Shown here: piece after piece, positions 21,650 to 35,325 of the stretch
How positions within the stretch are numbered: the stretch's first letter is position 1
Layout: every line of letters begins with the position of its first letter
Source: Whalleya microplaca
Lineage: Eukaryota; Ascomycota; Sordariomycetes; Xylariales; Xylariaceae
Length of the DNA stretch: 64,000 nt
Direction: 5' to 3'
Assembly (NCBI GenBank): GCA_022497155.1
Contig: MU385712.1
Location: 120,638 to 184,637, forward strand
Made by a program: the position numbers and the translations under genes
Notes under the pieces: generated by a model
Told to the model about the DNA's origin: nothing
The model's input: the letters and a program-made list of their open reading frames with translations, nothing else
Database searches by the model: none

Positions 21650-23119
21650 TTACAACGTCCAATTGTTCATCCGAAAATGCTCCGCCGCCAAGCTATCCGC
21701 ATCATTCTCCTCAAACCCAAAGTTCCAGAGACGGCTCGGCGTCATATTTCCATACATGCCCCTAGGCACGCCGTGGCTACTCTGACCGCCGACATGCTGG
21801 ATCACAACCGGCGTCAGTGCCCAGCGCAGCGCGCCCGTCGCATCAGCGTAGTCCTCTATGAAGCTGTCGGTCGGCACTTCCGACCACCTGCTGCGGCGGA
21901 AGAGTGGCAACAGTGCGTCAGCCACGGTCGCGAGGGGAAACACGAGCCCCTGACCGCAGCATGCGTTCTTGGGCATAAGGTGCACGCCGGCGGACTGCGG
22001 CAGTGTACAGTTGCCTCCTGCGGCGAAGAAGAGGATGAGGAGGAGGGGCGTGAAGATGAGGGTGACGAGGACGAATACGGAGCGGGTTAGATATAGGCGG
22101 GCTGCGGGGACGTACCGCCGGGTCAGGAGCAGGAGGCACATGACGCTAGTGACGACGGTGAGGGATGAGCCTAGGTACGTCGGCCAGGATTCCTTGTTCC
22201 AGCCGAGAAGGCCCTCGTAGTAGAAGAGGCGCAGGTAGAGGACTAGGTGCTCAATTAGCTACGACCCTCTATACGTCGCATCGGCATTCAGTAAGTGTTC
22301 TAATACACTTACAGTCTGTGTGTCCCGCTTCCCATGACTTGGCAGTGGCTACATTCAATGCCTGCATAGTTCGGTGTCGCCATCCGTCCAAGAAAATAAC
22401 GTCATCCTCAACGATAAGGATGTATGACGCGCCTGTCTTCTCGCACTCCTCCATAACGACTGAGTAGTCGAACTTGGCCTTGGTCTCGTGAGTTTGGCTC
22501 AGTTCCATGGCTTTAGCAAGAGCTAATCGCCCTGGATTGTCACCATACGAAAGAACTTTGTCAGCCATGCTAGCCAGCCACGACTGACCGTAGTCTTGAT
22601 GCTTTTCCTGATCGGTATGGGCAAGGAGTACAACGAAGCGAAGCCCCGCTCGCTCCTCTACGCTCAGGCCGTGTTGGAGGGAGCCCAATGTCGATTTCAA
22701 GTACGATATACCATCCCTTTGTACCGACGGAACACCTATGCATAGCTCAGGTGGGCTTCTCCTGCTCCCTTGTGCTTGTTGTTCCGACCCCACTAGATCG
22801 GCATATCGTACGGCTTGCTGTATTCGATGCGCCGAGTATGTGGGAGTGTGTGCACGTTGGGCTTGGAAGAAGGAGGATGTCGGATCTTTCCAACATATTG
22901 ACCGGAGATATCCTATGAGCGAAGAGTACTGTAGCGCCAAGATGTTGTCAACCCTTTTTCTAGGCGAGAAAATAAATCAAGGGTAATGTAAAGGTAAAGA
23001 TCTGTTGTTGGCAAGGGGCGTGTCTACAGTGATGGGCCATAATCTGCCAAGGATCAATCGAAATAGCTAATACTCACAAGGAACAAAAAACCCAACGTCA
23101 GGACTAGGTTGGGGTGCAT
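21650..23119 (-). CDS. PGAP4-like Golgi glycosyltransferase
   Basis: Three exons, 23119-23078, 22928-22313 and 22242-21650, give 416 aa; the introns are 149 and 70 nt. The 14-residue first exon (MHPNLVLTLGFLFL) begins an N-terminal membrane anchor that continues through the next exon. It leads to the family-type WKDPTSSFF and YSAHRIQQ segments. The catalytic region contains VPSVQRDGISYL, FVVLLAHTD and the acidic metal-binding motif ILIVEDDVIFLDGW (Glu-Asp-Asp at 188-190). A tandem membrane hairpin (about residues 244-295) interrupts the transferase domain. This layout is known from PGAP4/TMEM246, which adds GalNAc to GPI anchors in the Golgi. C-terminal DYADATGALRWALTPVVIQHVG fits the family. 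The fungal acceptor is not established, so the role in GPI-glycan or lipid glycosylation is inference. Confidence 0.85.
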
Positions 23120-25449
23120 GATTATATGCAGTCTCGACAAGGGACACTTTTCACCCTTTTTGTTGAAATGAAGAATAAAACTATGTAAGACCCCAGCGAA
23201 AGAATGAACACGGTTCGATTATAAGTGATGCTGCCCGAGAAAGAATTTAAAAATAAAAAAATAAACAGGGTAGATAGGCTGCAAAATCACATCAAATGCG
23301 TGTACATCCGAAAGAGGAAGTATTCGCGATGTTAAGGAAGTTGCAGAATATCAGCCTGGGCAGAGTGATGTCAGAATCGTTTTACCCACGTCCCAAGCCT
23401 GCGTGTCAGGATCCTTTGTTAGGGTCATGTATATAGAGGTTGCTCGGAAACAACCCTTTAGTTAGTTCTTCGTGCAATAACTGTGTTGTTTGCTACCTCA
23501 TACGTTCGTCGCGTGACACTGCGGGCTATAGAAGCTAATAAGAAGTCCTGATGGAACTGTTGGAGGTGTCAGATTTGAACATCAATACTTTGACTGGCCC
23601 ATAGCCGTACGGTTGAGGGCCTTCGCATGCAGCATGACATATATAGGCATACGTGCTGGATATAGGTAGATCTTGCGGCAAGGCTGCAGCGATCGGCGGT
23701 TTGCATCAAGAGTAGAGTCAGGTGAGCAATGATGGAATAGGCACCAGAGGTTAACAATGTCAATATATGGCCAATAATGATTATTGCGCTGGTTTGGTTA
23801 CAAAACCTTCCCGGGCCCTTACACCAGCACTTTGTGCAACGTATACCGGTAACCGTTCATGTACCATGAAAGCCATCGGTACTTTATTTGAAACATATTT
23901 GCTAGGGTTTCTCTTCTAGAGTGCTCTTCTGACTTGCGTCTGCTGATTATTCTTGTTTTATCACCAGAGGTCCTACTTCCGATATCAACATTAAAGTATT
24001 TTACAAGGTTTTGGGTTACAGTAGGTAGTTTATTTCGTGACCTTAGGAGAAACAACGCATGCAACAAGGAATTGATAGATGCATCTGCTCGGATGACCCG
24101 GGGAATGGCTTGATAACTAACACCGAGTCTAGCAAGGAGACTTTTATCATGAATGCGGCATGGGAGCATAGTATTGGAGGCTATGCAGGTATTTTTTATC
24201 TTTTATTTTTTTTATTTTTTATTATTTTTTTTTTATTTCTTTTTTGAATTCTCAGTGTTGAATTGTATTACTTTACAGTTGCGGCACGGTAGGTCCCAAA
24301 GGCCAGTATCATGTTGCCTACTAGTCTAATAATAGCAACTCCTTCAAATTTACCAAGTGCCTGGGCTCGGTTTATTATCGAACATAGCCTTATCGCAAAG
24401 ACAATTGCCATTTTCGGGAGAGCAGGGGGGCAGGGTTGAGATCGCGGCAATACTTTAATAGAAAACATAAATGCACACCGAGCCCTAGAGCATCAACTAC
24501 TTAGAAACCAGCAGTTCATCAATTTCAGTAAGGCAAACACAAATTCTACTAAAGCTCAAAAAAGCTCCTAATCAGTCGCGCGGCTAAGGGACTAGGGACC
24601 GTCCTGCTAGACTGAGGCAGTCAGCCATCATCTCAATCGAAAAACTTCTGATTAACTAATCGCATGGGATCGTCAGTATAATGGTTGGGGAGAATCATGG
24701 ACATGATAATCTGTCATATCAGCGACCTGAGCTTGTGGAATGTAAAGAAAAGATGCAGTGTACATACTTCCATTCCATACTCGCTAGGACTTACTGGATA
24801 TATAATATATCTGATATCAACGCCAACGACGTCCCGGATATGCTGATGGATGTTCCTAATTTGGCTAAATGAGCCATTCTGTGATACTGCTAGTGACTAT
24901 GAAGGATGATCCTTTATCTGGGGAAGCCTACTCGTGGAAAAGAAGGGTCCGTGAGAGCGTCTAATTTCTCGAATATGAAAGGACAATTGCAGAGACCGTG
25001 GAGGCACCGGAGAAGGCACCGGAGAATGTAACAAAGGAGGCTCCAGAGGTTATCGGCCTGACAGATGACTTCTCGGTAGATAGCTGGCCAAGTGAGTAAT
25101 TTTTGCCACTAAAAAATTAAAATTAAAATTAAAAATACAAACAACGCAAATGTGACTATGCTGCCGGAGGTGGCTTATCTACCAAAAGAGGGCGATTGGA
25201 AGTTAGTTCTCAAATCATCCTTGATTGCCTCGTTGGGCCGGCGGTGAGGGAGTTATAGGTAATTTGGGATGTATATTTGTATATTATTGAAACAGCCATT
25301 GCCTATAAAGAGACCGACTGACCTGATGTTTGCGGTCTCCCCCATTACATTCTTCGCTCGCATACACACGCATGCCCAACAACGAGCACGTTAGCTCATC
25401 ATCTCACCAAGGATTCAAAAAGAAACACATCACCGTCACCATCCTTAAA
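23120..25449. other. AT-rich gene-poor stretch
   Basis: No complete gene. It holds a long T-rich run (24198-24246), (AAAATTA)-type repeats (25110-25135), and one coding-looking fragment on the + strand at about 24967-25104, rich in Glu/Pro/Ala and ending near a GTGAGT donor-like site, but with no plausible start (see findings). Confidence 0.5.
25304..25309 (+). promoter_or_regulatory. TATA box of the secreted protein at 25450
   Basis: TATAAA lies 141 bases before the ATG, a usual fungal core-promoter distance once a leader of about 100 bases is allowed. Confidence 0.45.
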
Positions 25450-25827
25450 ATGTTTTTTGCCAAGGCCCTTGCCCTCTTCATTGCGGCCACTGCCCCCCTT
25501 ACTCTCGCTGCCCCGGCAAACGAGACTGTCGCCCAGGATGGCTACTGGGCCCAGTTCTGCAACGACGACGACTGCACCGTGGATTGCGGAATGTCCGTGG
25601 ATGTCGCGAACCCAGGCTGTCTCAATGAGTTCGGCCGCAAATCCATTAAATTCCATGGCGGCGGGCACCACGATTTTGCCATGGTGGCCTCCCCCTCTGG
25701 GGACTGCCCCTGCCAAAGAAATTGCGCATCCATTCCGACGAACACGCACTGCTGGAACATCACGCAGTTTTCGGGCGCGCAGTCGTTTCGCTTCATATCT
25801 GGGCGCTGCGATAGCAACAACTGCTAG
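25450..25827 (+). CDS. Small secreted cysteine-rich protein (10 Cys)
   Basis: A single-exon gene of 125 aa. The N-terminus MFFAKALALFIAATAPLTLA is a clear signal peptide, probably cut near residue 20-21. The mature part has ten cysteines, at residues 37, 42, 46, 57, 86, 88, 92, 101, 120 and 125. That is an even number and implies up to five disulfides. The cluster CPCQRNC and the terminal CDSNNC are distinctive. One N-glycosylation site follows the signal peptide (NET) and another lies in CWNIT. No known family is recognised. Size, secretion and cysteine content fit an apoplastic effector or antimicrobial-type protein, which is inference. The longer in-frame start at 25330 is rejected because it would bury the signal peptide. 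Confidence 0.85.
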   Translation: MFFAKALALFIAATAPLTLAAPANETVAQDGYWAQFCNDDDCTVDCGMSVDVANPGCLNEFGRKSIKFHGGGHHDFAMVASPSGDCPCQRNCASIPTNTHCWNITQFSGAQSFRFISGRCDSNNC

Positions 25828-28800
25828 ATAGCTGTGATGTGGTGTTGGATTTCGCATTTCAGGCATGAGCTATCATGATGCATGCCGTGTTGGGTCGAGA
25901 GGACATGCATGTTCTTGGGGTACTTACCTAATGGGACCGTGAGGGTTATACAAGTGTTCATTTCTTAGCATGCAGTCGCTATAGCGATGCACAGATGGGC
26001 CGGGTGTTGTCAATAGCTGGTCTCCGTTTACTCCCTACTAGTTGTGAGCTGAAAGCTTATACACATATGACACACTCCTTCCACAATCTTCTTGATCAAT
26101 ACCAGTATTACAATCTTCTATCTTGAGTCATGTTTCCTTAGATATATTTGGCTCCCAAGTACGGTTATGGTATATTTTTAGAAAGAGAGCAACTATAAAA
26201 GAGTGTAGGTATTGGTTGCTGTGAAGATGAAAACCAAATGAGTGTGCGTCTTGCTGATGAATTGGAGCAAACGGCTTCAATGACATATGACGTTAGCAGT
26301 CCAATTACTTCACACATGGTCTGTTTATCTAGTCTTGCCATTAGATCCTGTACAAAATCCATAAGCTTAAAAGGGATCTTCTAAGCTGTTAGATCTTTTA
26401 GATTTTAGACCTTTATACAATTCTTGTCATAGAGCCAGGCTCAGAGGTTGTTATAGGGTGTAATGGGCTGTGCCGTAGTGGGGAATATCGGCGATCATAA
26501 GCCGATATGGCAGCACAGCTCTCGAGAGCTAGTATAAATGCTCTCGAGCTGTGTCGATATACCTTCTTGATTTTCTTTTCTTCTTTAGTTAGAAAATAAA
26601 CACTCATTTGGCATCACAAAATTGCATCTTGGCGTGACGGCCTTTCATATAGGGGCTGTTATAGGGGTCCATACGGATTAACAGTTACGCCGATCCGAGG
26701 CTCCATTAGGGTATAACTAGGTGCCCTAGGCCTTCTCACATACAACTGGTTTTTCCTCCTCCTTAGAGCTTACAATAGTTAATTCAAGACCTCCTATTTA
26801 GAGCTGCGCGCTGCCCTTTAGTTGTAAGTGTGACAATTCTACTTGAGTTAACGAACGTGATTACGGCAGCACCTAAATGATCATTGCATATACTGTAACT
26901 GTGATACATAACAATTGGAATATTGACAGTTTAATGTGGAAGATAGCCTGAGAGTTGAAGTCCTGAAAGCCACCAGTGCTACGATGGTTTTGTGATCTGG
27001 CCTATCAGATATAGGTTGCATAACCTATAATAATAGGCCAATCTTAAAGGTACAAGAGATAGTACCTAGTTTAAGCGTCTGCGTTCCCACCAACGTTCCT
27101 GTCAGAATCAAATAACGTCTTTTACGTAAGCTTTAGAACACTCCGCAGAGTCTTATATGCGCGGTTTACACTGCACTCGTCTCTCATCAAGCGCCAGAAC
27201 TTGGAACTCATTTTCCACAGCCTTGGGGACTATGTTGCCAATGAGTGAGCCGGATCGCGAACAGAGCTTGGAGAGCCTAGCGGCATTTACTGAATTCCAG
27301 GCAATGCAATATGTTCACCTCATGTAATAACCCTTCAACACGAATGTCCTCAGCTTAGGTCACGTAGTAATAAAAAAAAAAAAAAAAAAGGTCTAAAACT
27401 AGTTGCTGTTTCAATTCTGGCATTACTTTCAGATCTCTGATATCAAACCTAAGTATAACGTACTGAAGTCACTGCACAAATACAACGACATATACGACAA
27501 TAGTCTGACATTTTGTGAAAGCTGGGGATCAGGTGCATCGAACCCCTTATATCGATGCTGCCGCTGAGGCATGAGTGAGACTCGAGACTTAGACTAAATG
27601 CAAAACAATATCAAAGTGCAAGAACCTTCCTGTAAGCTAATATCAATGCCTGCAGAGGAGCGAGATTATACGTACATAGTGGCTAAGTCTTATTATGACG
27701 GATTATTAGCGCTTCCATCGAGTGGATATTTGACAACCTCAGATATTCGCCCGATGTAAGATGTAAGCCAGCGACACGTAAGTGTTCGATCATTTCTAAG
27801 TTGTTAAACTAGGCGCCACGTGTTTGCACTTTTATTGAAATATGTGAAAGAGAAAATTGATATCGATCTCATCGCGATCCCCGCTCTGCATACTTACACC
27901 AGCTGAGAGGTCGTAGCCCGGCATTTGGTGCGTATCGGATCAACGACTAGGGATCTATAGTGGCGTGTTGAGTGTAATATTAGAAGCATTACCTGCAGTC
28001 TAACTCATAGTAGGAGGTGTGCGTTATTCTTGGTGATTGGATCTATAAGCACAGCTAGATAAGGGTGTGTGAATGTTGAGTCAGTTTCGCACCCCTATCA
28101 AGGGAGCTAAAGGGAACTTCAAACACTTCTTCTGATAATGTCGACATCGTAAATGTGTATGTTGCCATAACTGTAAACGACTTAAGATATTTATTACGAT
28201 GGAGATATTAGTCATAGTGCCTTAAGCAAATAGAGCCCGGGGCAATAATTTCTTTCAAAGCCCTTTGCTTAAGAGCACTTCTCCAGCAGCTATAAAAGAG
28301 ATCACTCAAGCCTTTTAACTCTGAAATTTTAATTGGTAACTGTTGGAGTAATCACGGCAGTACCTAAATAATCACTTCACACACCGTGACTGTAACAAAA
28401 CTCGACATATGTCATGGTAAGGCTCTCAGGGCAGTGATCGTATAATCCCCCTTGTAATCCACAACGCACCTTCAGTGAGCAGAACTCGGGTCGGATAGCA
28501 CGGGAGAAGGGTATTTATATACTGTATAACCTTCGCACTGCAGGATTTCATGATAAATAGCAATAAGCAGCCACTATGATACCATATGACCTAATACATC
28601 ATGCATCATCTTGCTGTGTAGGGGGCGGTTTTACAGTAATGATTCTTGTATAACGAAATACTTAGTGACCCGAATCTAGCTATCTTTAGAAAGATTCCGG
28701 CCTCTTCAAAGTGATGCACGATGACTCTAGGTATAAGTATCAACTCTGTCCCAGTATCAACAGACCCATGACAAGCAACTTCGACAAGCTCGGCAATTAC

Positions 28801-28920
28801 TTCATCTTCTACCCATACATGAAGATACACATCATATCATGTCCCGTTCAAAAACCATCCTATATTCATCTCTTCAGACACAGAACCTCATCTATATCTT
28901 CAAGCTCCACAGTCGCCAAC
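25828..28920. other. AT-rich gene-poor stretch with LTR-like relic
   Basis: About 3.1 kb with no gene. It contains a possible solo LTR (26449-26625), a poly-A run (27372-27389), and otherwise AT-rich unique sequence dense in stops on all frames. The look is of decayed, possibly RIP-affected DNA between two small secreted-protein genes. Confidence 0.5.
26449..26625 (+). mobile_element. Possible solo LTR of a copia-type retroelement
   Basis: It starts TGTTATAGGG and GGGCTGTGCC, in the style of fungal Ty1/copia LTRs. It then has an 8-bp hairpin (26485-26492 with 26501-26508) and a TATA box at 26533-26538 placed between two arms of an imperfect inverted repeat (CACAGCTCTCGAGAGC and GCTCTCGAGCTGTG). 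A pyrimidine-rich stretch and an AATAAA signal (26594-26599) follow. This is the order expected for an LTR (U3-R-U5). No internal gag or pol coding region and no second LTR are visible in the window, so the boundaries are estimates. TGTTATAGGGG occurs again near 26655. Confidence 0.35.
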
Positions 28921-29190
28921 ATGAAGGCCACTCTGATATCTATTGCCTCCCTTATTTCTGCCGCGAGCAGCTTCCTTATCACGGACTGTAGCAGCGGCCA
29001 GATCACAAACTTCAGCGACAACAAATGCCAAATCTGGACCGCTGGAGACTTCTCTTTCCAGAGCGACTCCGGCTGTACTCTCTCCGCCTATTCAGAGGGG
29101 AATTGCCAGGGGTCGATCTTCACGACGGCTACTCAGAACCAATGCCAGACTGCTCCAGATGGGGTGGTTTCCGTTAATTGCCGAACATAA
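28921..29190 (+). CDS. Small secreted cysteine-rich protein (6 Cys)
   Basis: A single-exon gene of 89 aa. The signal peptide MKATLISIASLISAASS is followed by a short mature domain with six cysteines (residues 23, 36, 52, 62, 75, 87) at almost even 10-16 residue spacing, suggesting three disulfides in a compact beta-rich fold. The last cysteine is two residues from the end. No family is recognised. The ATG at 28921 is preceded by CAAC, a favourable context. A longer upstream in-frame extension exists but would place 70 unlikely residues before the signal peptide. Like the gene at 25450 it is isolated in gene-poor DNA. Confidence 0.83.
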   Translation: MKATLISIASLISAASSFLITDCSSGQITNFSDNKCQIWTAGDFSFQSDSGCTLSAYSEGNCQGSIFTTATQNQCQTAPDGVVSVNCRT

Positions 29191-30239
29191 GTTCCTGGTG
29201 ATAAGCGATACATGTATGCTCTGCGATGACGTCGGTCTAGAGGCGGACGGAAGTTTGAAAACACCAAGGTTACGCTGGCATGAGTACAGGGTCTGCCTTT
29301 TCAATCACGATCTTTCGGCTTCTTTGATAAAATATACACACTCATTGTAAAAGGGAGATATACGATTGGGTCATTGGTAACAGAGCACCTAGAACATGTT
29401 CGAAATAGTCAATGTTAAGGCCTAACACTTATCCTACTTCATTGAGACATGATCGTATAGATCATTCCCGGTTTCCTGAGAAGTGTGGTTAGATACGTGG
29501 TATATATAGCATTATTGCTGGTCTCCGTCTGTCTAATTCCAGTGGCCCCAGTCATGCTTCACTCAACAGAGCCATCCACGGCATCGAACAGCTGTTTCAG
29601 GCTCGGGTCAAGTGTACTCTGGCCCTTGGCCACAACTAGGGAGGTACAGAGCACCTTATATATACATGGATAGGCGGCCGGCCATACTTAGGCCCGTACC
29701 CTCAGCCCTATAGGGCGTATCTTAACAGCGTTGGTAGACATTACGGCATCGTTTAGCTTTTAGAGACACTCTATCACGGCCACAGCGCATATGAGGAATC
29801 AAATCAACGCAAATACAAAGTATTATTTAGCTTGGCTTGAATCCAGTGAAATAATCAGCCCCCTTATGATTTGATCATCAGCCACCCACCCGAACCCCCT
29901 GAATGGCCGCTAAGTGAGCTGTTGTGAATTTGTCACCTTTTTTCAACATCTCTTCCTGTAATACACCGCGGTAGCTTTGTCATATTGTCGCTATATAAGA
30001 ACGTAAGGTCTCAGCAACAGGCGCAAGATGCTCAATCTAAAACAACCGCAAACGCCCCTTTTTTATCCTACCTATCTATCCTGATGGCTAACCTCACCAT
30101 CACCATTCTCTGCTCTGCCAACCAAGCTCCACATGGCTCCTCCCTCTCTCCCATCTTTACCACTATGTATCATCTCGCTCGCACTCCTCCATCTCTGCCA
30201 CCACTCATCCCGGCCTGCCTGCCTGCCTGCCTCCCTACC
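29191..30239. other. Spacer, no gene seen
   Basis: Non-coding. A (CCTG)n tract sits at 30212-30231 just past the stop of the minus-strand secreted-protein gene. Frames at 29485-29673 and 29985-30602 use non-ATG starts or run antisense to the next gene. Confidence 0.5.
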
Positions 30240-30848
30240 TCACGCCGGCACAACCCTCCACCTGACGCCGCCGGGCGAACAAACCATCTCGCCCTCGACA
30301 CCCTCTCCCTCCCCCTCTCCCTCCTGCCCGCGCGCCTTCGCGATCGCCGTCCCCAGCACATCGACCACGTCCGTGCCGCCCACATTCACCTGTTCGCTGC
30401 TCGGTGCCGTGGCAGGGAGCACCTCGAGCGCGCACCCAGCCGTCGCGAGCAGCGTGTTGAACCGGTCCGTCGCGTAGTCCGCCAGGAAGAAGTCGCGCTG
30501 CGCGGCCTGCTGGGCCTGCTGGAGGGACGCGCAGGCGTCGAGCCAGGAGGAGGAGCCTCGCTTAGGTGTTGTGGTGATGGTGGTGGTGCGGACGGTAAGT
30601 GAGGTGGAGGGGGATGAGGAGGAGGAGAGGGGGGAGACGCCGCTGCTCGCGCCGCAGTAGTCCGACGGCGACGCCGTCGACGCGTACCATGCCCAGCAGG
30701 CCGGCGGGTTCGTCGGCGTCGTGCCCAGCTCGACGAGCTCGCAGGCTTGCGGGGGTGTGTCGTCGGCTGAGGGGATGCTGGTGGTGGGCAGGCAGAGGAT
30801 CGCGCTGGGCGCGATGATGAGGGCGGGGAGGAGTTGGGTGGCGCGCAT
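30240..30848 (-). CDS. Secreted protein of unknown function (6 mature Cys)
   Basis: A single-exon gene of 202 aa with strongly GC-rich third positions. The signal peptide MRATQLLPALIIAPSAILCL comes first, followed by cysteines at 36, 51, 65, 106, 139 and 190. A Ser/Thr stretch (about 72-100) would be a target for O-glycosylation. The segment SWLDACASLQQAQQAAQRDFF predicts an amphipathic helix. A Gly/Glu repeat (GEGEGEGVEGE) lies near the C-terminus. I recognise no family. The ATG at 30848 is chosen because it places the signal peptide at the N-terminus; the longer frame would add 33 unlikely residues. Confidence 0.78.
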   Translation of the reverse strand: MRATQLLPALIIAPSAILCLPTTSIPSADDTPPQACELVELGTTPTNPPACWAWYASTASPSDYCGASSGVSPLSSSSSPSTSLTVRTTTITTTPKRGSSSWLDACASLQQAQQAAQRDFFLADYATDRFNTLLATAGCALEVLPATAPSSEQVNVGGTDVVDVLGTAIAKARGQEGEGEGEGVEGEMVCSPGGVRWRVVPA

Positions 30849-32752
30849 TTTTCGCTTGGTCTTGGGTCTTGGGTCTTGGTCTTGAGATGGGTAGATAGGG
30901 GGGACGAGATGAGATGAGGTGAGACGAGGTAAACAAACAAGAGACAAGTAGCTGAGGAGAAATACTCGACTCTGAACTGGTCTTGGATGGTTGATTCAAG
31001 AATTGACTAGGCGCGATCACTCTAGAGTAACTCAATCACGACTTGAGGCCTTCAATCTAGGTAGCCCGTGAGTGATGTAAGAGTCGAGAGCACACCCTGG
31101 GCGCTCATCACCATTTATACTACCTGCCTACGCAGCTATGGCGATCTCCCGTCCCAGCGGTCTGCCTGTCTGCCTCGGAGTCCGCGTGGCATTCCATCAC
31201 AATCACAATCACAATCAATAGATCCGGCCCCAGCCGGCCCCAGAAACCTAGTTACCCTCCCCCATCTAGCTCTCTCTCCAGTAGCCTTCGCTCGTAGCAT
31301 AGGTACCTATGTGACGACCTCCTGCATTGGGGGGAGGGGGCGGGCGAAATGAAGCCGTACATGTGCCCTTGTGAGCAAGCTCCGTCGTGCTCGAGGTTAG
31401 CCCGCTGTGTGTGATTTGGCCAGCCCGCACAGCGTCGACGGACGGACCGTCCAATCGCGTGCCGCCGCCGCCGCCCCGGTTGTGATGGGTTCGGCGGCTA
31501 GAGTAGGGGCGGGCGGACCCCAGCAATCTGGGGGGGCCGTTGGGGGATCGCCGTTGGTTGGAGGTCGTGGGGATCGCCCAATAGCGGGACCTATGTACAG
31601 CTAACCTTGGAAGCTTGGCTATGTATAGTACAGTGCATACATACACACGAACGGCAGGGATTAGGTAGGCAGGCTGGCAGGCTGCTTGCACATGCATAAG
31701 TCTGCAGAGCCCCTGATGATATTTTGAGGTTCTAAGGCTGTACGCAATAGGGTGGAAGTTTGGGGTTAAGCAGTGTATACATGTAATACCAAAACTCACC
31801 ACGCGATTGACTGAGATGGCACTTTACAGCGAAGCAGTGCCGGCTGAATGATAGCCTACCTAATATCATAGCAAAAGGATAGGGCGAGGAGCAAAAGGTA
31901 AATTCAATTACCCGACCAGTTCTTGTGTATGGGGTTCGGAGCATTAAAGGATCCTGGAAACAGTACTGCCGCGCAGCGCATATAATAAATCAGACAGGGA
32001 GAGAGAAGAAAGAAAAAACCAAAAAGGGCAATTTGATTCCAATTGAGCGAAAATGGTTGGCAGAGCAAAATAGCGATGAGGTTAGCCATCAGGATAGATA
32101 GGATGAAAAGGGGTGTTCGGAGTTATTCCAGCTTGAACCCAGCGTTGTTACCTACGCATCAACTATACTCGTGCTTATATAGACGACTGCTCCAGATTGC
32201 AAGTACTTACCCACGTAATGACGAGGTTTGACAGCATTGCGTGCCTTAATGACAATGTGGTATGGAGATCGCAGTTCATTCATCTATCTGCATTGCTTTC
32301 CTCTAATCTCTGATCAACACGGTACAGCCAGCCCGCACAAGCAGGCAAACTAACAGACCATCCATCCATCTATCTTAGCTGACCATGCGGGTCTAACTGA
32401 ACCACGAAGCTGTAGCTGTACATCCATCTATGTCTTGTCTAAGGTACCACGTCCCTCATTGCATGCATGCAACGATACATACCTAGCATCTTTCCCTCTG
32501 CTCCTCCCTTAAACGTCATACATAGGTATCATGGTGGCGTCAAATGTTGCCTCCATGGCTCATTGCTAGGCTCTAGCCCTTAATCATAACAATTGTTCAT
32601 CAGTCGAAGAAGTGGGCTAGAGACGATCAGGTCATCCTAAAACTGGCTGTCTCTAGTAATGCTGTTTCTTCTTGATCCCGAGTTGCCTCGCACGTAGCCC
32701 GGATCTAACTCGCGCTGCGTGCTGGAGGGACTGCCATCACAGCGAAGGCACC
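30849..32752. other. Spacer between secreted protein and PRP43
   Basis: No gene supported. A GC-rich island (31390-31570) with CCGCCGCCG runs encodes only repetitive frames on both strands. The remainder is AT-rich, with GCATGCATGC near 32460. Confidence 0.5.

Positions 32753-35325
<2,573 letters not shown>

Noticed and set aside
31266..31802. 178-codon minus frame over a GC-rich island
   Set aside because: Low-complexity Gly/Pro/Arg translation, equally open on the other strand; no coding signal.
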